A stretch of DNA of 12,090 bases from Phycisphaerales bacterium (GCA_028288775.1 JAQGHP010000109.1:1-12090), one strand, 5' to 3'; positions 1 through 8,188 are shown, numbered from the stretch's first letter. Numbers and translations: made by a program. Notes: generated by a model from the sequence alone, not told the origin.

Positions 1-3000
1 GGGCTGGAGCAGGTCCTTGATGCGCAGGGTCGAGGCATTGGCGTCACTCAGGGCGGCATGGAGTTCGGAGCTGTTCACGGCCAAGGGGGCCGCGGCGCCC
101 TCCTCCGACGGCGAACCGAAGCCCGGGACGGTGTAGCCGCTTTCGTGGAGCGTTTTTCCCATCCCCGAGAGATTGCCAAAGAGGTCGCCCGCCGGGCCGC
201 CCACGCCCGCCGCCAGCGCGTTGGCATAGTCCAGTGGATTGTGTGACGGGTGGCCGTTCAGCAATCCGTTAAGCAGGTTCAGGCCGCCGAAGAGGTCATT
301 GATGGGACCGACGACGGGTCCCGCCAGCGCTTTGGCCGCCAAAGCGCCGGCCAATTCCGCAACCGGATCGCAGTTGGACGGGTTCTCGACGGCGGGCGGA
401 TTGGGGACGTCGTCGATGGGGAATTGGGGTGGCAGTTTGCCGGGCGGCAAAACCGTGCCGGGAGGGCCGGGCGTAATGTAAATGGGCGGCAGGATGATCG
501 GGAAATACGGGAAGCCGCCCCCGCCAAAGAGACTGGCGAGGAACCCGGCGACGATGCCCAGGGCATTGCAGACGCGGCCGTTAATCTCGAGGGTCAGAGA
601 GGTTGTCAGCTCATGCTTGATGCCGCCGCAGATCACAAAGTAGGTCGCAGGAACATAAACGGTGCAGGGCGAAGAAGAATTATCCGTCGCGGGCGTCGCT
701 CCACCACTGCTCGCGGCGGGCGCAGCGCCGCGCACCGCGGCCTGGGCCGCTCCGCTGGGCAGGCGGGAGACCATCACGGGCACTGTCACGGAACTCATCG
801 CCGGCACCGTTCCTAGAACCGTCGTCGGCGCGGTGAAGGTGTATTCGGGATCGGTCGGCAGCGTGATCGACACGCCCTGGGCGGCGATCAATCCGTGGTT
901 CGTCACCACGATGTCCATTTGGGCGGATTGGCCGGGAGCCAGCGTGGGGATCTGGTCGGGCCCCGACAATGTCACCACCGGCGCGGGCACTTCAGTCTTG
1001 AATGTCGTTTCAAGCTTCACGCTGTATTGGTCGCTGATGGTGGTCGGCGTCACCTGCCAGGTGTAGGTGACGAGTTGATTGAGGAGGAAGACTTCCCCGA
1101 CGTTGGTGATGCCCGGCACGACCGTGAGCGAGGCGCGGTACGTGTCGTGGTCGGGGGCGCTGACCTGCAACACGTACTGGCCCGCCGGCACCGCGGTGAT
1201 GGTGGCCAGGCCGTCGGCGTTGCTCGTGCCGGTGGCGATCACGTGCGAGTTGTCGTACGGGTCCAGCAGGCTCACCGAAGCCCCGGCAACGCGCGGCGCG
1301 CCGGAGGCGTTAAACGTGAAGATGTCGTCAACAATAATCTGCACATCGCCGACGGCGCTGCTGATGGCGGTGAAGGTGTAGGGGATGGACAGCCCTGTAC
1401 CGTCGTAGTTGAGCGCGAGCGTGCCGGTGTACTGCCCCAAGGCAAGGTTGGCGGCCGGGCTGAGCGCGAGGGTGACGGTGGCACTTTGGCCCGGAGCAAG
1501 GGAAGGAATCGTCGCGGCGGATGCCAGCGATAGGTAGGAGGCGTTGGGCAAAAGTATTTGAACGTCCCCGCTCGCCGCGCCGCCGTTGTTGGTCACCTGG
1601 AACGATACCAGCGTCTGCTGTCCCACGAGCATTCCGGCGTTGAGGTAGGTGGGGTTCAGAACCAGCTGAGGCGTGGTGGCGACGAGCGTGACGTTGATCG
1701 GGATGTCCAGCACCGCGCCTTCGGCGCTGGTGATGTGGAGCAGCACCGTTCCCGTGGTCCCGCCGCCGCCAGCGGCACTGAGCGTGTAGGAGAGGGTGGT
1801 TTGACCCGAGCCGGCCAGCGTGGACGCGACAGTGAGATGCGCGTTCAACGCCGCCGGTCCGCCCAAGGCGACGGCGGTGATGCCGCTCAGGTCCGACGTG
1901 CCGAGGTTGGTCAGCGTGATCTGCCCGTCGAGCGGCGTGCCGACCTGCACCCGCAGGCTGTCGTGCGAGGGGTTCGCGCCGATTCCGACGATGGTGAATT
2001 GTCCCTGCGACGCCCCGACCGGCGCGCCGGGATATCCGGCGGTGATCGAATACGTGCCGGTTTCCAACGGGAAGGGGAGGAATGTCGTCGAATAGTTGCC
2101 GTTGCCATCCGTGGTCGCGGTGAGCGTGCGGACCAATCCGGATGAAGTGACGTAAGCCGCGACGGGAACATTCGCCGCGGGGAGGTTCGAGCCGCGGAGG
2201 CTGGCGTGCCCGCTCAGGACGATCGCCGTCCCGTTTGCGACGGGGCCGGTCAAGGTCGTGAATACCGTGGCGTTGTACGGCGCCGTCACATCGAGCGGTT
2301 GGGGGCTGCTCAGCGTATTGTTATTGAAACTCAGCTCCTGAACGTCTTGGCCCGAGTCGGCGACGATGCGCACGCTGTAATGGCCTGGCGCGGTGGGAAG
2401 GGTGATGGTTTGCGTCTGGGAGTAACTTCCGCCCGCCGTCAGTTCGGCGTTGAAAGAGATGGTGTCGATCAGCCCTCCACCGGTGCCGCCGTCGGTGGGG
2501 TCGAGGTAGATCTGGTCGTTCCACGGACCGCCTGCCCGATAGAGCCCGTTGTTGACGATCGTGAAGCTTATTTGCGCGATCGATCCGGCATCCGCCGAGG
2601 CCGGGGCAAAGACGTTTGTGACGACAAGATCCGGGAGATTCACGCTGGTGACGCCGATGCGGGCGATGGCGTTTTCGAATCCGGTCGCGCTGGCGACAAT
2701 CGAGGCGAATTGCTCGCCGTCGGGGAGATTGTCATCGACGCCGGTGATGACGAAATTCGCCGAGGCCTGGCCGGCGGGGATGATGACGGATATCGGCACC
2801 GTGGCATGCGTGGTGTCGCTGCTGGCCAGCATCACCGTCAGCGGCGCGGCGGTGGCGGTGTTGCGGCTGACCGTCGCCAATGTGGTGCCGCCCTGTCCGA
2901 TCGCGGCCACGGGCAGGCTGATCGACAGCGCCGCCCCGTCATGTTCAATCACCGTGAGGCTATCCGAGACGCCGGTGTTCGCCACGAACTTTCCCTGGAG

Positions 3001-6000
3001 CGTGACGAACTGCGCCGTGATGGTGGTGGTCTTGTCCCCAAGGTCCAGCCCATCGTCCACCGCGCTGATTGCGAACACGGCCGATGTTTGGCCGGCATTG
3101 ATGATGACCTGCGGAACCACCACGGTGGCCGCGGAGGTGTCGCTGCTGGAGAGGCCGATGACCACAGTCGTCGTAGCAGGCGCGCCCAGCGTCACCGTCC
3201 CGGTCGTCGCCATGATGCCGCCGTCCTCGCTGACCGTGTGATCGGTGAGCGTCAGCGTCATCGTGGGGATATTCACGTCGAGCACGGTCGCCGCATCGGA
3301 GCCGCTCGCAAAGTCGGCGGCGCTGGCGGAGATGGTGGCAACCGCGTCGCCGTCGATCTGCTGATCGTTAAGCACCGTAATGTCGAACGTCGCCGATGAC
3401 TGCCCCGCGGGGATCGTCACCGTCGCGGGCACTTGCAGCTTGTTGGTGGCGTTGCTGACCAGCTTGACGACGAGAGCGCCGGCGGTCGAGGTGTTGCGCG
3501 TCACCATTCCCGTCGCCGCGGGATTGGGGCTGCTTTCACTGATGGAATGGCTGGAGAGGCTGACAGTGAGGGCCGGCAGGCGGCTGTCGGTGATCGTCAG
3601 CGTGTCGCTGCCGGGGGCGGTCCCGTTTGCGCTGGCCGTCAGCGTGACGTTCTGCGAGCCCTGCGCGACGGCGGTATCGATCGTCCCTACGTTGAAGCTC
3701 ACCGAGCTTTGGCCGGCGGGAATGATCACGGTGGCGGGCGTCGTCAGATCGTTGCTATCGGGGTTGGTGATCGTCACTGACAGCGGGCTCGCGGTGCTGC
3801 CGTTGCGGGAGACGATCGCGGTCGTGGCATTGGCCCCGGCCGAAATGGCGACCGAATGGCTGGCAAGCGTCAGCGTCAACGCCGTCGCCAGCGCCGAGGG
3901 CGACGCCGACACCGCGCCGTTGTTAGCGGTGTTGGTTTCAAAAATTTCCGCGAACGGGTTCTCGCGAATGAGCACCCAGTAATTGCCCGGGGAAAGCGCC
4001 GGGACGTTCACGGTAACACTGCGCCCGACCGACGCCCCCGCGGCCAGCGGCCCGGCGTAATTCACGGCCCCGACGAGCGTCGGATTGTCTCCCGCCGCAT
4101 CGGTCGTCAGAAAGATCTGCTCGGTCCACGGGCCGCTTGCGACCGTCGTCCCGCTGTTGCTGAGGGTCCACGAAACGTTCATCGACTTCCCGGGAAGGAT
4201 CGAGGGCGGCGCGGTCACGCTACTTGGGGCGAGGTCGGGATACGATGCCAGGCTTGCCGAGACATCAATGGTAGAGGTGTTGTTGCTCTCGCCAACATTG
4301 CCGGGATAAAACTCGGCGATAGTGTTGAAGTAATCGGCGGAGACAACGATGTGCAGATTCCCCACTCCCGCCGAGCCGTCCGGCAGGCGGAAGGTGTAGG
4401 ACCGCGCCGAAGAGCCGTTCGACGGAAGACTGCCGCTCACCGCGGCGTTGTATGGCACGTCCGCCGAGGCGAGTACCTGGTTCGTGGTGGTGTCGGTTAC
4501 GACGACGTGATCCGTCCATGAGGTGCCAGTCGAGCCATTTCCCGCGTTGAAATCGTTCCAACTGATCATCAGGTTCTGGCCCGATTGCGGACTGACGGGG
4601 TTAGTCGTCAGATTGATGACCCGCAGATCGGGGGCAATCGTGGTGGAAGTGACCGTAGTGAGCGTCACATCGGTCGGGTCGTAGCCCGGCTGAAGGGCAG
4701 CCCCGGCGGGAAGCGTCAGGCCATTGTAATTGGCGAATTGCCCGCTCTCCGACGCGAAGGTGAGGACCTTGAAAAGATTGCCGGTGCCGGGGGAGAAGCC
4801 ATTGGCCTCACTAATGTTCAGGCCCCCATTTATAGCGGCAGTCCCGCTGACGGCCATATGCCCATATAGGTCCGATGTCGCACCGCCGAGGACGATGTTG
4901 AAGTTAGCGGTCGACGCCTGAGTGAAGTTCCCCGTGACATTGATTGCGCCGGTTGGACCGGCGGTGACGCTCCCGTCATTGACGAAGCCGCTGCCGCCCG
5001 CAGCGAGCGCCAGGGCGCCACTGCTGGCGATAACAGAACCGAGATTGTCAAACGTGTTGCCTGGCGTGTTGACGGTAATGGTCCCGCCGCTTACGTTGGC
5101 TTGGATAGTCCCCTGATTGATGATGGATGCGGTGGACCCGATTCCGATGGTGGGGTCATAGCCGAGGTAGCCAGTCTGGCCACTGACCGTAATACCCGAG
5201 CCGATGGTCAGCACAGCATTCGTGCCCGACGCCGCCAGGGAATTAAAGGAACTGGCGGTGCCGAAGACGACGGCGCCGGTGCCGCCCAGGGTTTGGCTGC
5301 CGCTGAATACGAGGTATCCGCCATTCCCTGAGCTTCCCAAAGTCGCGGTGCCGTCGAGCGTCAGTCCGTCCAGTATCGTGATGCTGTTGTTGCCCGAGAG
5401 GCCGAAGCTTCCGCTGACGGTGACGCCATCCAGTGTTCCGCCGTTGACCTGCGCCCCGGCTTGGGTCGTGAGGGTGCCGCCCTTGAGCGTGCCGCCGACG
5501 GAGAAGACGCCGGTGGAACCGACGGTGATGGTGCCGTTGTTGGTGAGTGTTGTGGGCGCGCCCAGCGCCAGGGTGCCACTACTGGCGACAATGGAACCGA
5601 GATTGTTGGACGTGTTGTTCGGCGAATTGATGGTTATTGTTCCGCCGGTCACGCTGGCCTGGATGGCCCCCTCATTGATGACCGAGGCGTTAGTCCCGAG
5701 CCCCAAAGTCGGGTTATAGCCGATGGAGCCGGTCTGCCCGCTTACGGTGATTCCGGAGCCGATGGTCAGGACCGGATTGGTGCCCGTCGCCACCAGGGAG
5801 TTGAAGGAACTGGCGGTGCCGAAGACGACCGAGCCGGTGCCGCCGAGGGTTTGGCTGCCGCTGAATATGAGGTACCCGCCATTCCCCGAGCTTCCCAAAG
5901 TCGCGGTGCCGTCGAGCGTCAGTCCGTCCAATATCGTGATGCTGTTGTTGCCCGAGAGGCCGAAGCTTCCGCTGATGGTGACGCCGTCGAGCACTCCGCC

Positions 6001-7905
6001 GCTGATCTGCGCACCGGTTTGGGTTGTGAGGGTGCCGCTTTTAAGCGTGCCGCCGATCGAGAAGACGGCCGTGGAACTGACGGTGATGGTGCCGTCGTTC
6101 GTGAGCGTGTTGGGGACACTAATGTTGGTGCCGGTGGACCACTGGATGATGCCGTCGTTGATCACCGTGGTTGTGGGCCCGATTCCGGTGGTGGTGTCAT
6201 AGCCGAGGAAGCCGGTCTGGCCACTGACGGTGATACCTGAGCCGATGGTCAGCATCGCATTGGTGCCCGAGGCCACCAAGGCGTTGAAGGAACTGGTGGA
6301 GCCGAAGACGACGGCGCCGGTGCCGGCCAGGGTCTGGCTGCCGGTAAACGAGAGGTATCCGCCGGTGCCCGAGCTACCCAATGTCGCCGTTCCGTCGAGA
6401 GTCAGGGAATGCAGGATCGTGACGCCGTTGTTCCCCGCGACGAAAAAGTCTCCACTGACGATGACGCCATCCAGCGTTCCGCCGCTGATCTGCGCCCCGG
6501 TGTGGGTCGTGAGGGTGCCGCCGATGAGCGTACCGCCGATCGAGAAGTTCCCCGTGGAGCTGACGGTGATGGTGCCGTCGTTCGTGAGCGTGTTGGGGAC
6601 ACTAATGTTGGTGCCGGTGGACCACTGGATGGTGCCGTCGTTGATCACCGTGGTCGTGGGCCCGATTCCGGTGGTGGTGTCATAACCGAGGGAGCCGGTC
6701 TGGCCACTGACGGTGATACCTGAGCCGATGGTCAGCACAGCATTCGTGCCCGAGGCCACCAGGGAGTTAAAGGTGCTGGCGCTGCCGAAGACGACCGAGC
6801 CGGTTCCGGCCAGAGTCTGGCTGCCGGTAAAGGAGAGGTATCCGCCGGTCCCCGGGCTTCCCAAAGTCGCGGTTCCGTCGAGCGTCAGGGAGTCCAGGAT
6901 CGTGACGCCGGAGTTCCCCGCGACGAAAAAGTCACCGCTGATGGTGACGCCATCGAGAGTTCCGCCGCTGATCTGCGCCCCGGTTTGGGTCGTGAGGGTG
7001 CCGCCTTTAAGCGTGCCGCCGATGGAGAAGACGGCCGTGGAACTGACGGTGATGGTGCCGTTGTTGGTAAGCGTGTTGGGCACGCTGATGTTGGTGCCGC
7101 CGGACCACTGGATGGTCCCGTTGTTGATCACCGAGGTCGTGGCCCCGATTCCGGAGGTGGTGTCATAGCCGAGGAAGCCCCTCTGGCCGCTGACGGTAAT
7201 GCCGGATCCGATGGTCAGTACGGGATTAGGATTCGTTCCGGTTGCGGTGGCGACTAAAGCGTTAAAGGAACTGGCGGAGCCGAAGACGACCAATCCGGTT
7301 CCGGCCAGGGTCTGGCTGCCGGTAAAGGAGAGGTATCCACCGGTCCCGTTGTTGGAGTCGCCCAGTGTCGCGGTGCCATTGAGCGTCAGTCCGCCGACCA
7401 CCGTCACACCCACGTTACCCGAGACGGCCAGGCCGCCGTTGAGCGTGACGCCATTCAATGTGCCGGAAGTTGCAGTCAGCCCCTGTCCCCCGGTGCCCGG
7501 CAGAACGGTCGCGCCGGCCAAAGTTCCGCCGCTCAGGGTGAAGGTGTTGTCAACTTCAACCGTCGATGACACGCTCAATGAGCCGGCGGACAGGCTGAAC
7601 GCCTGGGTGGAGAGCAGGCTATTAATCGAGTCCGTAGCGCTGGTGTTGTGGGTGACGCTGTAGCTGCCCGCCACATTAATTACGGCGTCTTCGGTGGACG
7701 TGGGGACGTGGCCCAGCGACCACATCGTCGGGTTGTCAAAATCCCCGCTCACCGCCGACTTCCATGCGTTGGTGACGCTCAGGAATATTCTCGATTCCAA
7801 CGGCTCCATCGCGCACCGAACCGCGGCGATCAGCGCTGAACGATTTTGCCGGCGCACGCGCCCGGTTTTCGACTGACTTCGAGCGAGTTGTGAAATAATC
7901 CCCAT
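1..7905 (-). CDS. Giant LEPR-XLL-type secreted/surface repeat protein with CARDB and Calx-beta-like domains (partial, C-terminus outside window)
   Basis: Reading the minus strand from ATG at 7905 gives 2,635 codons without a stop; the frame is open at base 1, so the gene is longer. A GGAGG sequence lies 9 bases before the ATG. Layout by residue: basic leader and LEPR-XLL-like motif (1-44); capping segment with WSLGHVP (45-125); five beta-strand repeats (126-991); closing segment (992-1090); CARDB (1092-1215, 1223-1335); four Calx-beta-like modules (1342-1757); third CARDB (1758-1873); Ig-like segment (1874-1974); two beta-sandwich-like segments (1975-2182); carboxypeptidase-regulatory-like segment (2186-2280); linker (2281-2400); Cys/Pro-rich module (2412-2515); Gly/Ala/Leu-rich segment to the edge. 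CARDB and Calx-beta domains are known from extracellular adhesion proteins, so a cell-surface stalk or adhesin is inferred. No catalytic domain is visible. Only the domain-level reading is secure; ligand and anchoring are unknown. Confidence 0.93.
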   Translation of the reverse strand, partial: MGIISQLARSQSKTGRVRRQNRSALIAAVRCAMEPLESRIFLSVTNAWKSAVSGDFDNPTMWSLGHVPTSTEDAVINVAGSYSVTHNTSATDSINSLLSTQAFSLSAGSLSVSSTVEVDNTFTLSGGTLAGATVLPGTGGQGLTATSGTLNGVTLNGGLAVSGNVGVTVVGGLTLNGTATLGDSNNGTGGYLSFTGSQTLAGTGLVVFGSASSFNALVATATGTNPNPVLTIGSGITVSGQRGFLGYDTTSGIGATTSVINNGTIQWSGGTNISVPNTLTNNGTITVSSTAVFSIGGTLKGGTLTTQTGAQISGGTLDGVTISGDFFVAGNSGVTILDSLTLDGTATLGSPGTGGYLSFTGSQTLAGTGSVVFGSASTFNSLVASGTNAVLTIGSGITVSGQTGSLGYDTTTGIGPTTTVINDGTIQWSTGTNISVPNTLTNDGTITVSSTGNFSIGGTLIGGTLTTHTGAQISGGTLDGVIVSGDFFVAGNNGVTILHSLTLDGTATLGSSGTGGYLSFTGSQTLAGTGAVVFGSTSSFNALVASGTNAMLTIGSGITVSGQTGFLGYDTTTGIGPTTTVINDGIIQWSTGTNISVPNTLTNDGTITVSSTAVFSIGGTLKSGTLTTQTGAQISGGVLDGVTISGSFGLSGNNSITILDGLTLDGTATLGSSGNGGYLIFSGSQTLGGTGSVVFGTASSFNSLVATGTNPVLTIGSGITVSGQTGSIGYNPTLGLGTNASVINEGAIQASVTGGTITINSPNNTSNNLGSIVASSGTLALGAPTTLTNNGTITVGSTGVFSVGGTLKGGTLTTQAGAQVNGGTLDGVTVSGSFGLSGNNSITILDGLTLDGTATLGSSGNGGYLVFSGSQTLGGTGAVVFGTASSFNSLAASGTNAVLTIGSGITVSGQTGYLGYDPTIGIGSTASIINQGTIQANVSGGTITVNTPGNTFDNLGSVIASSGALALAAGGSGFVNDGSVTAGPTGAINVTGNFTQASTANFNIVLGGATSDLYGHMAVSGTAAINGGLNISEANGFSPGTGNLFKVLTFASESGQFANYNGLTLPAGAALQPGYDPTDVTLTTVTSTTIAPDLRVINLTTNPVSPQSGQNLMISWNDFNAGNGSTGTSWTDHVVVTDTTTNQVLASADVPYNAAVSGSLPSNGSSARSYTFRLPDGSAGVGNLHIVVSADYFNTIAEFYPGNVGESNNTSTIDVSASLASYPDLAPSSVTAPPSILPGKSMNVSWTLSNSGTTVASGPWTEQIFLTTDAAGDNPTLVGAVNYAGPLAAGASVGRSVTVNVPALSPGNYWVLIRENPFAEIFETNTANNGAVSASPSALATALTLTLASHSVAISAGANATTAIVSRNGSTASPLSVTITNPDSNDLTTPATVIIPAGQSSVSFNVGTIDTAVAQGSQNVTLTASANGTAPGSDTLTITDSRLPALTVSLSSHSISESSPNPAATGMVTRNTSTAGALVVKLVSNATNKLQVPATVTIPAGQSSATFDITVLNDQQIDGDAVATISASAADFASGSDAATVLDVNIPTMTLTLTDHTVSEDGGIMATTGTVTLGAPATTTVVIGLSSSDTSAATVVVPQVIINAGQTSAVFAISAVDDGLDLGDKTTTITAQFVTLQGKFVANTGVSDSLTVIEHDGAALSISLPVAAIGQGGTTLATVSRNTATAAPLTVMLASSDTTHATVPISVIIPAGQASANFVITGVDDNLPDGEQFASIVASATGFENAIARIGVTSVNLPDLVVTNVFAPASADAGSIAQISFTIVNNGLYRAGGPWNDQIYLDPTDGGTGGGLIDTISFNAELTAGGSYSQTQTITLPTAPGHYSVRIVADSGQDVQELSFNNNTLSSPQPLDVTAPYNATVFTTLTGPVANGTAIVLSGHASLRGSNLPAANVPVAAYVTSSGLVRTLTATTDGNGNYSTTFLPFPLETGTYSITAGYPGAPVGASQGQFTIVGIGANPSHDSLRVQVGTPLDGQITLTNLGTSDLSGITAVALGGPAALNAHLTVASTLAGSGQTTLSYTLSAAGGGGTTGTVLLHITSAEGAVLDIPINVTLVATTPQLVLNPTYLNAGMLVGQQTLVSFQVTNNGGAASGDVQILLPNASYLSLASAATIPSLAPGQSATVTLALSPAANLALGQYTGTLALNYDGTGLSIPYTFTAISSAVGDVQIIVDDIFTFNASGAPRVAGASVSLLDPYDNSHVIATGTSNADGLATITAVPAGQYVLQVSAPDHDTYRASLTVVPGITNVGEVFLLNQLVTYTWQVTPTTISDQYSVKLETTFKTEVPAPVVTLSGPDQIPTLAPGQSAQMDIVVTNHGLIAAQGVSITLPTDPEYTFTAPTTVLGTVPAMSSVTVPVMVSRLPSGAAQAAVRGAAPAASSGGATPATDNSSSPCTVYVPATYFVICGGIKHELTTSLTLEINGRVCNALGIVAGFLASLFGGGGFPYFPIILPPIYITPGPPGTVLPPGKLPPQFPIDDVPNPPAVENPSNCDPVAELAGALAAKALAGPVVGPINDLFGGLNLLNGLLNGHPSHNPLDYANALAAGVGGPAGDLFGNLSGMGKTLHESGYTVPGFGSPSEEGAAAPLAVNSSELHAALSDANASTLRIKDLLQP
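361..672 (-). other. Cysteine-bearing, proline-rich module near the visible C-terminus
   Basis: Residues 2412-2515 contain Cys 2414, 2426, 2446 and 2512. In my translation the only other Cys among 2,635 residues is Cys31 in the leader. The module reads SSSPCTVYVPATYFVICGG, then EINGRVCN, a hydrophobic run (ALGIVAGFLASLF), and a Gly/Pro/Ile-rich stretch. It follows a linker with NHGLIAAQGV. I cannot name the family. Disulfide bonding is plausible for an exported protein but not shown. Confidence 0.5.
1066..2286 (-). other. Ig-like, beta-sandwich and carboxypeptidase-regulatory-like segments of the giant protein
   Basis: Residues 1874-1974 look like an Ig-like module with TTDGNGNYSTTF, typical of modules where substituted strands follow a D.nG.Y turn. 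Residues 1975-2182 hold two segments with LTNLGTSDLSG and FQVTNNGGAASGDV, resembling NEW3/CARDB-like 'additional stalk' sandwiches. Residues 2186-2280 (GASVSLLD, SNADGLATITAVPAGQYVL, SAPDHDTYRASL) match a carboxypeptidase-regulatory-like fold. Boundaries are approximate. Confidence 0.6.
2287..2634 (-). other. CARDB domain 3 of the giant protein
   Basis: Residues 1758-1873 start PDLVVTNV, contain GGPWNDQIYLDPTDGG, and end QELSFNNNT. This is the clearest of the three CARDB copies. It lies after the Calx-beta-like block, so CARDB copies flank that block on both sides. Confidence 0.85.
2635..3882 (-). other. Four consecutive Calx-beta-like modules
   Basis: Residues 1342-1757 contain four modules of about 100 residues (roughly 1342-1443, 1445-1547, 1548-1657, 1658-1757). 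Each has a strand such as LTLTDHTVSE or LTVSLSSHSISE, a VTRN or VSRN turn, an element like VIIPAGQSSVSF, and a late strand. Calx-beta domains bind calcium through an acidic cluster late in the fold. Modules 2-4 keep partly acidic versions (LNDQQIDGD, VDDGLDLGD, VDDNLPDGE). Module 1 reads TIDTAVAQGS and has largely lost it. Confidence 0.75.
3901..4239 (-). other. CARDB domain 2 of the giant protein
   Basis: Residues 1223-1335 start PDLAPSSV, contain GPWTEQIFLTTD in the core, and end IFETNTANNG. This is the same start, core and end pattern as the other two CARDB copies, which suggests duplication and drift. It directly precedes the Calx-beta-like block. Confidence 0.82.
4261..4632 (-). other. 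CARDB domain 1 of the giant protein
   Basis: Residues 1092-1215 begin PDLRVINL and end with the FNTIAEFYPGNVGESNNTST segment. CARDB domains typically open with PDL(v/t)V and close with an E..E.NN motif, both seen here. The family is an Ig-like beta sandwich linked to cell adhesion in bacteria. SWTDHVVV matches the usual W.D.V.l core element. Confidence 0.8.
4633..4932 (-). other. Closing segment of the beta-helix stalk
   Basis: Residues 992-1091 include GATSDLYGHMAVSGTAAING, GLNISEANGFSPGTGNLFKV and LTFASESGQFANYNGLTL. This pattern (a tagged element, then GF.P..G..F.VLTF.S.SG.F....GL) commonly ends runs of autotransporter-like beta-strand repeats in large bacterial surface proteins. Here it marks the switch from repeat stalk to the CARDB region. 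The recognition rests on remembered family pattern, not on a profile search. Confidence 0.6.
4933..7530 (-). repeat. Five in-frame tandem beta-strand repeats (two of exactly 483 bp; variants of 510, 558 and 564 bp)
   Basis: Units in coding order are 7021..7530, 6538..7020, 6055..6537, 5497..6054 and 4933..5496. Each carries the same string of short motifs: GGTLxGGTLTT, GGTLDGV, LTLDGTATLGS, GGYLxFxGSQTL, VLTIGSGITVSGQ, GYD or GYN, INxGxIQ, and a final TITV. Such strings are typical of right-handed beta-helix passenger-like stalks. Units 2 and 3 differ at only four of 178 bases between 6077..6254 and the same stretch 483 bases higher. Units 4 and 5 form a second subfamily (GLSGNNSITILDG) and carry about 25 extra residues before TITV. 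Unit 1 is the most diverged. Confidence 0.93.
7774..7809 (-). other. LEPR-XLL-like N-terminal motif of the giant protein
   Basis: Residues 33-44 read MEPLESRIFLSV. This resembles the LEPR-XLL motif found near the N-terminus of very large planctomycete extracellular proteins (typical form LEPRxLLS). It follows a basic stretch (RVRRQNR) and a short, weakly hydrophobic run (ALIAAV), and there is no classical long signal-peptide core. The motif is assumed to act in export or sorting, but its mechanism is not established. Pro is replaced by Ser (LESR) and one Leu by Phe here. Confidence 0.75.
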
Positions 7906-7914
7906 AGCCCTAGC

Positions 7915-7919
7915 CCTCC
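7915..7919 (-). promoter_or_regulatory. Shine-Dalgarno site of the giant gene
   Basis: The minus strand reads GGAGG here, with nine bases to the ATG at 7905. This supports 7905 over the in-frame ATG at 7809 (residue 33), which has no such site and would start at the LEPR-like motif itself. Confidence 0.6.
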
Positions 7920-8188
7920 CGGAATACCCCCCAGAAATCCCGCATTAGAAAGCCGAAACTCAATTTCGCGATAAACGCCACGCACCATGCCGTGAATGTC
8001 GCTGGCATCCCGGATTGCTCAGAACCTCGGGGCGAACCACGTCCGTTATGTGTCAAACCAGAGTTGAAGTCGCCGGATAAGATTCTGCGCACGCGGGCGA
8101 TCGGTGATCCGTTCACCGGTGGGTAAACGTCCATCCGCACGCGAGCATTTTCCCTGGTCCCACGATGCTTCCGAAAGAATCGACTTAA

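Noticed and set aside
4933..7530. Repeat array considered as CRISPR or a mobile-element array
   Set aside because: Units are 483-564 bases, in frame and translated into a regular beta-strand pattern, with no spacers, short direct repeats or transposase.
239..7876. Many plus-strand open frames of 60-400 codons, including one at 2206..3399 and evenly spaced ones of equal length at 6230..6685 and 6713..7168
   Set aside because: They lie antisense to the giant gene, give low-complexity Arg/Gly/Val-rich readings, and their regular spacing only mirrors the repeats on the minus strand. The minus frame gives recognisable domains throughout.
7910..8140. A 76-codon minus-strand frame ending just before the giant gene's ATG
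   Set aside because: No ribosome site, no recognisable composition or family, and it covers the likely leader of the giant gene. Its position next to the ATG could be chance; I do not count it as a gene.
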